Positions 17,201-26,033 of a DNA stretch of 64,000 nucleotides are shown one piece after another. The DNA lies in NCBI RefSeq assembly GCF_014697425.1, contig NZ_JACJRU010000035.1, positions 16,459 to 80,458 on the forward strand, written 5' to 3'. The notes below the pieces were generated by a model. It saw only the letters and a list, made by a program, of their open reading frames with translations, was not told the DNA's origin and did no database searches. The number at the start of each line of letters is the position of its first letter. Position 1 is the first letter of the stretch. The position numbers and the translations under genes were made by a program. The stretch is from Nostoc sp. FACHB-110 (GTDB lineage: Bacteria > Cyanobacteriota > Cyanobacteriia > Cyanobacteriales > Nostocaceae).

Positions 17201-18094
17201 TCAAACAAAATGAGAACCCGAAATCATTGTCCCGATCCCTACATCGGTAAATATTTCGAGTAACAGTGCGTGGGGTAGACGACCATCGATAATGTGTGCA
17301 GCCCGAACTCCTTGAGCGAGCGATCGCACGCAACAATTAACTTTGGGAATCATCCCACCACTGACTACACCACTAGCAATCAATTCCCGTGCTTCCCGAA
17401 TATCTACTTTGGGAATTAACGTCGATGGGTCTTTATAATCTTTTAAAATCCCTCTAGTATCGGTGAGCAAAATTAACTTTTCAGCCCCCAAGGCCGCAGC
17501 AATTTCCCCAGCAACAGTATCTGCGTTAATGTTATATGCTTGTCCCGATTCATCAGCAGCAACACTTGACACTACCGGAATATAACCGTTACTCGAAAGA
17601 GTTTCTAAAATTTTGATATTAACACCGCTAACTTCACCCACAAAGCCGATACCTTCTTGACCTTGGGGACGGGCTGTAATTAAATTCCCATCTTTGCCGC
17701 ATAAACCCACAGCCATACCACCAGCTTGGTTAATCAAAGCCACAATTTCTTTATTCACTCGACCGACTAACACCATTTCCACCACATCCATTGTGGGAGC
17801 GTCGGTCACTCGCAAACCATTTTTAAATTGTGGTTCGATGCCTAATTTATCTAACCAACTGTTAATTTCAGGGCCGCCACCATGTACAAGAATGGGGCGC
17901 AAGCCAACACAAGATAAAAAGACAATATCGCGGATTACCTTGTCTTTGAGGGTGCTGTCTTTCATCGCTGCACCACCATATTTCACAACAACAGTACGTC
18001 CCGCAAATTGTTGAATGTAGGGTAGTGCTTCGCTGAGTACCCGCACACGGGTAGCTTCAGCTTGCCTGATATACTCAGTATCGTTGACCATCAT
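17201..18094 (-). CDS. argB: Acetylglutamate kinase
   Basis: 297 aa. Phosphorylates N-acetyl-L-glutamate, second step of arginine synthesis. The amino-acid kinase fold is shown by VVVKYGGAAMKD, VHGGGPEINSWL, and LTDTRGILKDY; the N-terminal helix (EYIRQAEATRVRVLSEALPY) is the extension of arginine-inhibited hexameric enzymes, which bind PII in cyanobacteria. The C-terminus DGRLPHALLLEIFTDVGIGT is complete. It lies 98 bp downstream of aroK in the same direction. PII control is family knowledge, not visible here. Confidence 0.97.
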   Translation of the reverse strand: MMVNDTEYIRQAEATRVRVLSEALPYIQQFAGRTVVVKYGGAAMKDSTLKDKVIRDIVFLSCVGLRPILVHGGGPEINSWLDKLGIEPQFKNGLRVTDAPTMDVVEMVLVGRVNKEIVALINQAGGMAVGLCGKDGNLITARPQGQEGIGFVGEVSGVNIKILETLSSNGYIPVVSSVAADESGQAYNINADTVAGEIAAALGAEKLILLTDTRGILKDYKDPSTLIPKVDIREARELIASGVVSGGMIPKVNCCVRSLAQGVRAAHIIDGRLPHALLLEIFTDVGIGTMISGSHFV

Positions 18095-18192
18095 GGTTGA
18101 TATTTAAAACCTATGCAGTCAGTGTAGAAGACTTTTTCTCTGGTCACAATCTCTTAGTTGGAAGTGCTAAGGATAAACAAGGCGATCATCGC

Positions 18193-18753
18193 TTAATTTT
18201 CTACATTCTGGTGAGAAGCAGGGGTTTTCAGAACGCTAGGAATGGCTGCCATAACTCGATTAGCGATTTGTTCTGGTGTTTCACCTTCGTTGACGATGAT
18301 GTGCAAATCAGCTTGGGCGTAGAGTGCTTGGCGCTGTTCAAGCAGGGAGCGCAATTTACCTTGCGGATCAGGATCTTGCAGTAGTGGGCGTGTGGTATCT
18401 TCAGCCAAGCGCTCATAAAGCAGTTCCACTGGCACATCTAGCCACACAATTAAACCGTGGCGTAAGTAACTCCAATTTTCTCGCTTTAGCACAATGCCGC
18501 CACCTGTGGCTACAGTCAAATTTAGATGCGCGCTAACTTGGGCTAATACATCACTTTCCAACTGGCGGAATGCGGCTTCTCCTTCTTCGGCAAATAACTG
18601 ATTGATGGATCTACCTGCTGCTTTAGCAATCACATCATCAGTATCCACAAACCCATAACTCAACTGTTTTGCTAATAAACGCCCTACCGTTGATTTACCA
18701 GCACCCATCATCCCAATTAAGTACAGGCTTACTCCTTGCAATAAGCTACTCAC
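18193..18753 (-). CDS. aroK: Shikimate kinase
   Basis: 186 aa. ATP-dependent 3-phosphorylation of shikimate in the aromatic pathway. Walker A GMMGAGKST is at residues 14-22, the shikimate-binding DTDD at about 37-40, GGG in VATGGGIVLK, and the lid LAEDTRP-like segment RLAEDTTRPLL is present. It is placed between the NB-ARC gene (42 bp upstream) and argB (98 bp downstream), all minus strand. Intact. Confidence 0.96.
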   Translation of the reverse strand: MSSLLQGVSLYLIGMMGAGKSTVGRLLAKQLSYGFVDTDDVIAKAAGRSINQLFAEEGEAAFRQLESDVLAQVSAHLNLTVATGGGIVLKRENWSYLRHGLIVWLDVPVELLYERLAEDTTRPLLQDPDPQGKLRSLLEQRQALYAQADLHIIVNEGETPEQIANRVMAAIPSVLKTPASHQNVEN

Positions 18754-18795
18754 CAGTCGCTTTACTCCAGTAAATTCTCAACTCCTCACTTTACT

Positions 18796-20415
18796 TTAAA
18801 TCTCGGCATTCAAGCGACTTTCTTTGATGTGGTTTTTTAAGTGTGCCGCAAAAATGGTCTGACTCATTAAAAAGTAGCTTTCTTGTTCTTCGCTTAATTT
18901 CAGGTTTTCTTCAATTAAGCGTTCAATTATATACTCCATAAATACTGGAGTTTGCGCAAAGCTAGAACCTTGTTGTTCAATCAGGGAGCGTCTCATTAAT
19001 AAATCGACCGCTTCTAAAATTAATCTTTGCGATAGTTTAGGTGACAAACCTGGTATAGTATTTTTCTGCAATTGCCTCACAGAAACAGCATTCTGATTCA
19101 TTGCCAACCAGTACATCATATGCTTTTCTAATTGCGACAACCGATTAAACTGTTGCTCTAGAATGGTGCGAATCTCCCCAAACACCACAGTTCCTTGTTG
19201 AATAAACTCATCAATATTGCCACCAAATAATTCTTGAATGGTTGTCGCTACTAATTTTAAGAACAGTGGATTTCCGGCATATTGTTTTAACAAAGTATGG
19301 CATTCGTCTTCTGTTATATTAGTCAACCCTTTATATTTCAGAAGTGAGAGGCTTTCTAAGAGATTTAAACCAGTTAATCTCAAAGAGCGAACAGGTAGCG
19401 AATTACCTTCTAAAGCTGTGATTTCGGGAGTTTTTTCTCGACTGGTTAATATTAAACAGCTTTGATGCTGCGATTCCCCAACGCGCCTAATTAGCTCCCC
19501 ATATAATTCATATCCTGGGCGATACTGAATTTGAGTCAGAATAAAAGAAGGATGAGAATTTTTCATTCCTTGGCTGCTAGCTGTTAATGTCGTGTCAATA
19601 TCACTGCTAGCTAAAACTGCATCAAAATGATCAAAAACAATTAAACATCGATAATTACGCAAAAAATCTATCAATTGAGAGATGCGCCCTTCGGTATTTT
19701 CTGAAATAGCTATTTCTTGATGGGGTAATAAATTTTGAATTAGCTGTTCGATTATCTGTTCCGGGGTAGGAGATAGACGTAGCGATCGCCAGATGACATA
19801 ATCAAACTGCTCTTGAATTTCTTGTGCTAGCTTCACCGAAAAAACTGTCTTACCAATACCACCCATACCTGAAAGTAGAAGTAAGCGACAGCCTTCTTGC
19901 AATATCCATTGTTGAGTTTTTGCAAGTTCTGTGATACGACCCTCAAAAACGCTAACATCAACTGCTTCACCCCAATCGGGCATTGCCGCTGATTTAACTT
20001 TGACTAACTCTGTTTGTGTAGGTTTTGATGCTTTTTTCGGAATAATTGCTGCTGGTAATTGAATCCTACCTTTTTTGTACCCAGCTTTTTCTAGTAAATA
20101 AGTTACACGACTCCAATTTTTCACTTTTACTGAGTAGCCAGCTGCATTACTCAGCATTTCTTCTATATACTTGTATAATCCATTAGACAAATAAACTCTA
20201 ACGGTGCTACTACTGCGACTTTGATAAACTATACTGGCAATTTCTGCTGGACTGCAACCACACAGCAAACCTCTGAGGAATTTCTTTTCTACTGGAGTTA
20301 ACGCTTTACCTTTTGTTGATGCTAAATCTACGTATAACTTTTCTAACTCCCAATTACTTTTAGCCTCAACAAATTCCTCTTCGACTTGATTTGAATCTGG
20401 TGTTGCCATTACCAT
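18796..20415 (-). CDS. vMAP-type HTH / NB-ARC ATPase
   Basis: 539 aa. The N-terminus (about residues 38-88, LTPVEKKFLRGLLCGCSPAE then STVRVYLSNGLYKYIEEML) matches the helix-turn-helix domain found in vWA-MoxR-associated proteins of cyanobacteria. An NB-ARC/STAND ATPase follows: Walker A GMGGIGKT at 183-190, Walker B-like CLIVFDHFDAV, sensor LTSRE, and the GxP motif YAGNPLFLKL. The C-terminus is a winged-helix region with no WD40, TPR or effector domain, so it ends where many relatives add sensor repeats. STAND proteins act as switchable signalling or defence ATPases. Same direction as aroK, 42 bp upstream. Confidence 0.85.
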   Translation of the reverse strand: MVMATPDSNQVEEEFVEAKSNWELEKLYVDLASTKGKALTPVEKKFLRGLLCGCSPAEIASIVYQSRSSSTVRVYLSNGLYKYIEEMLSNAAGYSVKVKNWSRVTYLLEKAGYKKGRIQLPAAIIPKKASKPTQTELVKVKSAAMPDWGEAVDVSVFEGRITELAKTQQWILQEGCRLLLLSGMGGIGKTVFSVKLAQEIQEQFDYVIWRSLRLSPTPEQIIEQLIQNLLPHQEIAISENTEGRISQLIDFLRNYRCLIVFDHFDAVLASSDIDTTLTASSQGMKNSHPSFILTQIQYRPGYELYGELIRRVGESQHQSCLILTSREKTPEITALEGNSLPVRSLRLTGLNLLESLSLLKYKGLTNITEDECHTLLKQYAGNPLFLKLVATTIQELFGGNIDEFIQQGTVVFGEIRTILEQQFNRLSQLEKHMMYWLAMNQNAVSVRQLQKNTIPGLSPKLSQRLILEAVDLLMRRSLIEQQGSSFAQTPVFMEYIIERLIEENLKLSEEQESYFLMSQTIFAAHLKNHIKESRLNAEI

Positions 20416-20877
20416 AATTTATGTAGTTAATATAACCCCGGCAATATCCTAACTATTATTCGATGAAGTCAGAATAAATAAAAAGTAAATTTATAACGAA
20501 TTTACTAACTGTTGTTAGGTGACTTGGAAGTTCTTGCTTAGATATCTTTAGATTTAACGGAAATTTTATCAAGCTTGTTTGAAACTTTAAGCAAACAAAT
20601 TCGGTCAATAGAAATCTACGTAACTTTTGGTCTGTGCTGTGAGAATTTTAGATTGGCATCATACCGTGTCTTTAGTATCACATTATTGGAATTCTAAAAT
20701 TCTTGGAAATTAAGTTATCATCAAAAATTTTTGCCAAGCAAGGTGTAAAAAGAGACTGAATTTTTGAGCTTGTCGGAACTAAGCTTTGCAAAATTTAAGG
20801 TATAAGCACAAAAAACGATGCGTATTCTACCGGACTCAGCCCGAATAATTAATGTGGTGTGTTAAGAGGCATCAACC
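20416..20877. other. Intergenic between divergent genes
   Basis: About 460 AT-rich bases between the NB-ARC gene and the 66-aa gene. No repeat family, RNA or ORF is recognised; it must hold both promoters. Confidence 0.5.
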
Positions 20878-21078
20878 ATGACTCGAATTCGTGATGTTGT
20901 ACAACAAGCTTTAACAACTGGATATTTAACTGTTGAAGCAGAAAATCAATTACGGCATTTATTAACCAGTCGTTATGACTTGGAAGATTTCAATGCTTTT
21001 ATGGCTTTGCAAGAAGCGGCGATGAACGGTAAAGTCAGGCAAGAATCGCGGGAAAGAAGTGTGAAGTGTGAAGTCTGA
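20878..21078 (+). CDS. Small conserved-type cyanobacterial protein with repeat-derived tail
   Basis: 66 aa. The body TRIRDVVQQALTTGYLTVEA, RHLLTSRYDLEDFNAFMALQ is like short cyanobacterial proteins of unknown function, helical and soluble. The last residues (RSVKCEV and the stop) are encoded by the beginning of a GTGAAGT heptamer array, so the original C-terminus was replaced by translated repeat. ATG is preceded by AAGAGG at a suitable distance. Function unknown. Confidence 0.75.
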   Translation: MTRIRDVVQQALTTGYLTVEAENQLRHLLTSRYDLEDFNAFMALQEAAMNGKVRQESRERSVKCEV

Positions 21079-21145
21079 AGTCTGAAGTGTGAAGTCTGAA
21101 GTCTGTAGACGCGCAGCGTCTGGCCGCAGGCTAGTCTGAAGTTTG
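21059..21145. repeat. GAAGTCT/GAAGTGT heptamer array with embedded palindrome
   Basis: Tandem GAAGTNT heptamers are interrupted by a dispersed motif (gacgcgcagcgtc followed by ggccgcaggctag) and then resume. The array starts inside the 66-aa gene. Confidence 0.8.
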
Positions 21146-21236
21146 TAGACAGTTAATCAAGACTGCCATTCTCTTTTCTTCTGCCTCCTGCCTCCTGCCT
21201 TTCCATCACAATAGTTTTTCACACTGAGCTACTCAA

Positions 21237-21935
21237 TCACTTGCGTGGTTTTTCGTCATCCTCAAATTCATCATCCTCAAAAAATGACCAATCATCGTCA
21301 TCACTAGTGCTTGCGGTTTCGTTTTCAGGTTGTTTGTAGGGAGGAATAATGACGCGATAATCAGCATCATAAACTGATTCGGTTTTACCTACAGCCGTAT
21401 TTTTGGGTTCGCGGTAGCTGTAAGAGTAAGTTGAACCAGACTTAGAAGCTGTTTTAGGTTGTTGTTGGCGTTCTTCTGGTTCAAAATTGCGTTCTGGTTG
21501 AGGACGAGGTGTTTGTTCTGATTGTTCCTCAAAATCCCAATCATCGTTATTATTACTAGTCTCCCAATCATCAAATTCTTCGGTTGCAGGTGTTTGATTT
21601 TGCCGAGCAGATGATGGAGAAGTAAAAGGCGTAGATTTAAATTCTTCTCTGCTAGGTGCGCTGACACGCCGTGAAGTTGCTGCTGATTTTGCCTGGGTTT
21701 TTTGCCGTGGTTGCCCTTGAAAATAACTCGATATTTTAAATAAAGTAGTGATCAATACAGACGTAAACGCACCCGCAGTAGTAATAAATAAAATCCACAT
21801 TGCTAGAGGTAAGGGTTGAGTACGCATCCCTAAAAACACTAACGATATAGCAGGCGACCAGTTCTGTACTAACAACAGTGTTAGTCCTCCTAGTATTGCC
21901 ACTAATAAAATTAAGCGAAGTACAGCCATAAGCAA
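21237..21935 (-). CDS. LapA-domain-like membrane protein with acidic disordered tail
   Basis: 232 aa. Two N-terminal hydrophobic helices (LRLILLVAILGGLTLLLVQN and MWILFITTAGAFTSVLITTL) separated by a short loop resemble the LapA/DUF1049 domain. The remaining about 155 residues are low complexity, rich in Gln, Glu, Asp and Ser, ending in an acidic stretch (DDDDWSFFEDDEFEDDE). Homologues elsewhere act in envelope or LPS assembly; no partner is visible here. It is 96 bp downstream of ubiX with heptamers between. Confidence 0.75.
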   Translation of the reverse strand: MLMAVLRLILLVAILGGLTLLLVQNWSPAISLVFLGMRTQPLPLAMWILFITTAGAFTSVLITTLFKISSYFQGQPRQKTQAKSAATSRRVSAPSREEFKSTPFTSPSSARQNQTPATEEFDDWETSNNNDDWDFEEQSEQTPRPQPERNFEPEERQQQPKTASKSGSTYSYSYREPKNTAVGKTESVYDADYRVIIPPYKQPENETASTSDDDDWSFFEDDEFEDDEKPRK

Positions 21936-21939
21936 GTAT

Positions 21940-22030
21940 GAATTATGAATTATGAAGTATGAAGTATGAAGTGTGAAATATAAATTTCATACTTCAGCCT
22001 AGCCTGCGGCAAGCCTTACATACTTCATAC
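21940..22030. repeat. Inverted heptamer arrays between ubiX and LapA-like gene
   Basis: GAAGTAT units followed by an oppositely oriented CATACTTCA segment, separated by a dispersed motif (cctagcctgcggcaagcc). The two arms could pair. Confidence 0.75.
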
Positions 22031-22031
22031 T

Positions 22032-22652
22032 TTAACGATGACCTTGCCACCGTTGAATGGGGATGCAGTCAATCTCTAATTGATCTAAAGTCCGGGCGAC
22101 GACAAAATCCACCAAATCTTCGATGGTTTGCGGGTTGTGATACCAAGCAGGTATAGCTGGGACAATTCTCACCCCCGTTTCTGCCAAGGTGGTTAAGTTA
22201 CGCAGATGAATCAGGCTAAAGGGAGTTTCCCGGGGTACGATCACTAGTCTACGCCCTTCTTTGAGTTGGACATCTGCTGCCCTTTCTAGTAAGTCGGAAC
22301 TCAAGCCAACGGCTAGCTTGGCAACTGTACTCATACTACAGGGGATGATGATCATCCCTAAAGTGCGAAAGGAGCCACTGGCTATATTAGCTCCCACATC
22401 ACTCCAAGGATGACAGCGTAGTTTGCCTGCAACGGCTACTCCTGCTTGTTCGCGCCAGAATTGCTCTTGTTGAGTTGGTTCGGCTGGCATTTTAATTTCC
22501 TGTTCGGCTTGCCAAACCATGTAACTTGATTTAGAGGCAACTAATTCAATTTCATAGTCAGCAGCAAGCAAATACTTGAGAGCGCGAACGGCATAAATTA
22601 GCCCAGATGCTCCTGATACGCCAATGATTAACGGCTTGGTGTGATGTGACAC
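22032..22652 (-). CDS. ubiX: Flavin prenyltransferase UbiX
   Basis: 206 aa. Makes prenylated FMN, the cofactor of UbiD decarboxylases, from FMN and dimethylallyl phosphate. The FMN-binding GVSGASGLIYAVRALKYL at the N-terminus, SFRTLGMIIIPCSMSTVAKL and RRLVIVPRETPFSLIHLRNL are conserved. It follows the Zam-like gene by 19 bp and is likely co-transcribed with it. No ubiD is in the window; in cyanobacteria the pair serves plastoquinone synthesis. Confidence 0.95.
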   Translation of the reverse strand: MSHHTKPLIIGVSGASGLIYAVRALKYLLAADYEIELVASKSSYMVWQAEQEIKMPAEPTQQEQFWREQAGVAVAGKLRCHPWSDVGANIASGSFRTLGMIIIPCSMSTVAKLAVGLSSDLLERAADVQLKEGRRLVIVPRETPFSLIHLRNLTTLAETGVRIVPAIPAWYHNPQTIEDLVDFVVARTLDQLEIDCIPIQRWQGHR

Positions 22653-22671
22653 GCGATTTTCTTAACAAAAC

Positions 22672-25023
22672 TTATTCATCATCAGCATAAGCTTCTAAAT
22701 CGCTAGGTTCAAGGTCACGAGATAGATAAATGTCATCTCGGTCATCATTAAGACTAGGATTACCTAAGCCTTTAGGTAGGCCATCACTGCCAACGGTGAC
22801 TAAATCAATTTGTTGGCGGTAGTAATCGACACTCTTCACCTGGACAGATACACGATCGCCTAATCTGTAAGAAGCGCGATTTTTTCGACCAAACAAGGCT
22901 TGTTGTCTGGCGCGATATTCATACCAGTCATCTTTTAAGGAACTAACGTGGACTAATCCTTCTACCCGCAATGGCGCACTGGGATGTTTTTGTTTGGGCG
23001 AGTCTGTGGTTGGGACTTCAATTTCTACAAAGAACCCGTAGGACTGCACACCAGTAATTACGCCTTGGAAAACTTGCCCAATGCGTTGTTTCATTAGTTG
23101 GGCTTTTTGCAACCCTGCTAAGTCAGCTTCGGCTTCTTGGACTTCTTTTTCGCGGTCATTGAGTTGAATGATGACCCTGGTTAAATCGCTTTGCAGTTCT
23201 TGTTGCAATTCGGGCGGTAAGACGTTCCAACTGACTTCGATGTGGGATGATGAATGACGCAGGTTAACGCGGTCTTTAACGCGGGTAGTGCGGCGATCGC
23301 GTCCATGTTCAATCAGTCGGTAGTAAACTCGTTGCAAGAGCAAATCAGGATAGCGGCGTAAGGGCGAAGTACAGTGAGTATATTGCGCTAGTGCCAAGCC
23401 AAAATGACTGCCTTTGGTGGTACTGTAAGCGGCTGGTTTGAGGGTGTCTTGCAACAAATAAGTTAACACCTGTTCGGAAGGTGATTCGGCAAAGGCTCGC
23501 GTTAATAATTGGTAATCTAAGGGTTGGATATCCGCTTCGGGGTCTAATGTCAGTTCCACACCCAAATTAATTGCCAGTTTGAGCATTTCTTGGACATCTT
23601 CGGGATCAGGTGCGCCTTGGACTCGCCAAATGGCGGGGATACCTAATGCACTGAGATGTTCTGCCATGAGTTGATTGACTAATAGCGTAAACTCGGTGAG
23701 GAGCGATCGCACAGTTAAATTATTCACTACAACCGCACCTAACATTCCTTCATCAAAGTAAGGATTTTGATTGGGTGGCAAGTTTAACTGTAAGCTACCA
23801 CGGGCTAGACGTGCTTGTTTGACGACTTGGTGTAAACCTTCTAGGTTTTGCAATAACTGAATGACTTCCTCAGATTCCTTAGCAGGTTGACCACCAAGAA
23901 CTGCTTCCGCCTTGTCTTTGTTGATGGCTGTATCGACATTAATCACACTCGGTTGAATTTCCCATTCTTCCACTTCCCCGGATGTTGGGTCGATGGTAAT
24001 TAAGAATGAGAGTGTGAGGCGATCACTTCCCGCCACCAAAGAACAGCGATCGGCTACAGTGTCTGGTAACATAGGCAATACTAAATCACCCAAGTACACA
24101 GAGCGTCCGCGCTTCAAGGCTTCTCTGTCTAAAATTTCATCGGGTTGAATGAAGTGAGAAACATCGGCAATGTGAAAGCCTAAACGCCAACCTTTGTTGG
24201 TTTTTTCCAAACTCAAAGCATTTTCTACTAACTTGGCATCAGTATTGATCCCCGTAATTGCCAAGGTAAATAAACTGCGTAAATCTAATCTGGTTTTGAT
24301 GTCCGCTTTCAGGATGCGTTTGGGTAATTTCGCTGCTGCTTCTTGTACCGCTTCGGAAAAATTGCGGGATAAATCATGTTTACAAGTGACCAAATCAATA
24401 TCGGCGGCGGCTTCCGCATCGCTACCCAAAATTTGCACGACCCTTCCCAGGGGGGGATATTGCGCTAAAGGATAACGCAGCACTTCCACATGGGCGAGAT
24501 GGTCGATGGCTTCGGCAAAAGTCATACCATTTGTTTGCAACTTGAGTTCAAACAACAGGCGATCATCTAAAGGTACTGCGCGAAAACCACTTTCTACTTG
24601 TTTAATCCGCGCTAGTAATGTGTGATTAGAACGTTCTAAAATTAACTTAACTTCCCCTTCGGGAGAGCGCCGCCGACTACCTTCTTTGAGAACTCTTACC
24701 AAAACGCGATCGCCATTCCACGCATTACTTAAATGACTTTCGCGGATGTAGATATCTTCAGCGCCTTCTACATCTTGAATTGCAAAACAAAAGCCCTTAC
24801 TAGAACAGCGAAGTTTGGCTTCGATCATCCCTTCTTCAAAGACGCGGCGATATTTGCCCCGTTCTTTGACCAAAATTCCGATTTTTTCTAGGACTTCTAA
24901 AGCAATATGCAGCTTTTGTAAACTATCCTCATCTTCGCAGCCAAGTTTTTTTTCTAAAACTTTCCGAGCTACCAATTTATCATCGGTGAAATTGGCAAGG
25001 AGTGTAGCGATTGAAAATTCCAT
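22672..25023 (-). CDS. RNase II/R (RNB) family protein, Zam-like, with degraded active site
   Basis: 783 aa. Layout is RNase R-like: N-terminal helical/cold-shock part, central RNB domain (GWRLGFHIADVSHFIQPDEI, SVYLGDLVLPMLPDTVADR, HFGLALAQYTHCTSPLRRYP) and a C-terminal S1 domain (GQVFQGVITGVQSYGFFVEI). In active enzymes the RNB motif reads IDGEDARDFDDA; here the aligned stretch is NTDAKLVENA, so the Asp residues that bind Mg are replaced by Ile, Leu, Glu and Asn. Size and N-terminus resemble Synechocystis Zam (Sll1910). It may bind RNA without cutting it. Upstream of ubiX by 19 bp. Confidence 0.88.
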   Translation of the reverse strand: MEFSIATLLANFTDDKLVARKVLEKKLGCEDEDSLQKLHIALEVLEKIGILVKERGKYRRVFEEGMIEAKLRCSSKGFCFAIQDVEGAEDIYIRESHLSNAWNGDRVLVRVLKEGSRRRSPEGEVKLILERSNHTLLARIKQVESGFRAVPLDDRLLFELKLQTNGMTFAEAIDHLAHVEVLRYPLAQYPPLGRVVQILGSDAEAAADIDLVTCKHDLSRNFSEAVQEAAAKLPKRILKADIKTRLDLRSLFTLAITGINTDAKLVENALSLEKTNKGWRLGFHIADVSHFIQPDEILDREALKRGRSVYLGDLVLPMLPDTVADRCSLVAGSDRLTLSFLITIDPTSGEVEEWEIQPSVINVDTAINKDKAEAVLGGQPAKESEEVIQLLQNLEGLHQVVKQARLARGSLQLNLPPNQNPYFDEGMLGAVVVNNLTVRSLLTEFTLLVNQLMAEHLSALGIPAIWRVQGAPDPEDVQEMLKLAINLGVELTLDPEADIQPLDYQLLTRAFAESPSEQVLTYLLQDTLKPAAYSTTKGSHFGLALAQYTHCTSPLRRYPDLLLQRVYYRLIEHGRDRRTTRVKDRVNLRHSSSHIEVSWNVLPPELQQELQSDLTRVIIQLNDREKEVQEAEADLAGLQKAQLMKQRIGQVFQGVITGVQSYGFFVEIEVPTTDSPKQKHPSAPLRVEGLVHVSSLKDDWYEYRARQQALFGRKNRASYRLGDRVSVQVKSVDYYRQQIDLVTVGSDGLPKGLGNPSLNDDRDDIYLSRDLEPSDLEAYADDE

Positions 25024-25039
25024 GCAGTGAACCGACCTT

Positions 25040-25560
25040 TGGTCAAAACATCATGTTGGTTGAATCTGGTTCTGTTCTGTATACCCTCACGGCCTACAGA
25101 TACTTAACTAACTGGAAACGAATTGCCCTGAGGCATGGTTCTGTGAAGTTCCGCACCAGGGAAATCAACCTACCCTTAAGATAAAGTCGCTCCCGAAATC
25201 TTGGAACTTCTCACTGCACGACCATTTCAGAGTTAGCTTGCGCTTTGTCCCTTCACCTAACCAAACTGATAAAGTACGCCTGATGAGGGGGTTTTGCCTA
25301 CTCAGTAATTACGCGAAGGCTTTTTGAGAGGCTAGCTTAAGATTACTCTCCACACTGCCCAAAAGCGATAGGTAGGAAAAACCACAGGTGTTTGATTGTC
25401 TAGCTTGAAGGTGCTTTTACGCCATCTAACTCTGATTTTTAACTAGGAGAAACTGCTGATAAACCTAATTTTCCCATCTGTAGAATCGGTGACAATCAGG
25501 CCAGCAGCCATACAAGCAGTGAGGGCGAACCTTATCTCCATTATTGTAGATTTAGAGCGT
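25040..25560. other. Structured-looking spacer, possible leader or ncRNA
   Basis: About 520 bp between divergent genes with higher GC than neighbouring spacers, no ORF and no known repeat. Several stems can be seen: TGTGAAGTTCC (25142-25152) with GGAACTTCTCA (25203-25213), AGGG/CCCT inside that loop, and GAGAG/CTCTC around 25326-25350. It does not match RNase P, tmRNA, SRP or 6S RNA signatures I know. It could be a long 5' leader of the Zam-like gene (minus strand) or an independent RNA. Confidence 0.4.
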
Positions 25561-26033
25561 ACTTCCAGGAAATAATTCTATATAGAGAATTAGGTAAATA
25601 GTATAGCATTGAAGGTGAGATCACCTAGTTAATAGGGGCAGTAGCGAATAATTTGGGAGAAATAATAGTTACTGCCGCAATTACAACACACAAACACAGC
25701 ACAAACTTTACCTTGAATTTTAAGATACCAGAAAAATTAGCTTGTTAGTGCTGTGGCAGTTTTTGTAGGCGATCGCATCTACTCAAGAATAAATCTTACC
25801 CAATCTTCCGAATTAATTAGCTTTTTCTCTGCCGACAAAGGAATTAGGGTCTTAAAATTAAAATATTTCCATAGATTCACTGTGGTCAACTTAGTTATCT
25901 CCCATTCAATTTCACACTTCTCTTTCCTTGGGCGATGACAAAATGATACACACACAGTAAACGTAACTAACTGGGGTCTAGAGATTGCATCAACCCCATA
26001 ATTTAGCAGACATTAGTTTTTGGTGGCAGTATT
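25561..26033. other. Intergenic upstream of the 26034 gene
   Basis: AT-rich. A 61-codon frame at 25753-25938 has no ribosome-binding site or family likeness and is not accepted. Promoter of the 26034 gene is expected here. Confidence 0.45.

Noticed and set aside
25278..25320. Hammerhead-like core (CTGATGA followed later by GAA)
   Set aside because: Stem II and the cleavage-site strand cannot be paired properly, so the match is chance.
25040..25560. RNase P, tmRNA, SRP or 6S RNA gene
   Set aside because: None of the conserved sequence blocks (for example GAGGAAAGTCC of RNase P or the tmRNA tag and CCA end) is present on either strand.
25753..25938. 61-codon ORF before the 26034 gene
   Set aside because: GTG start, no ribosome-binding site, no family likeness and unusual composition.
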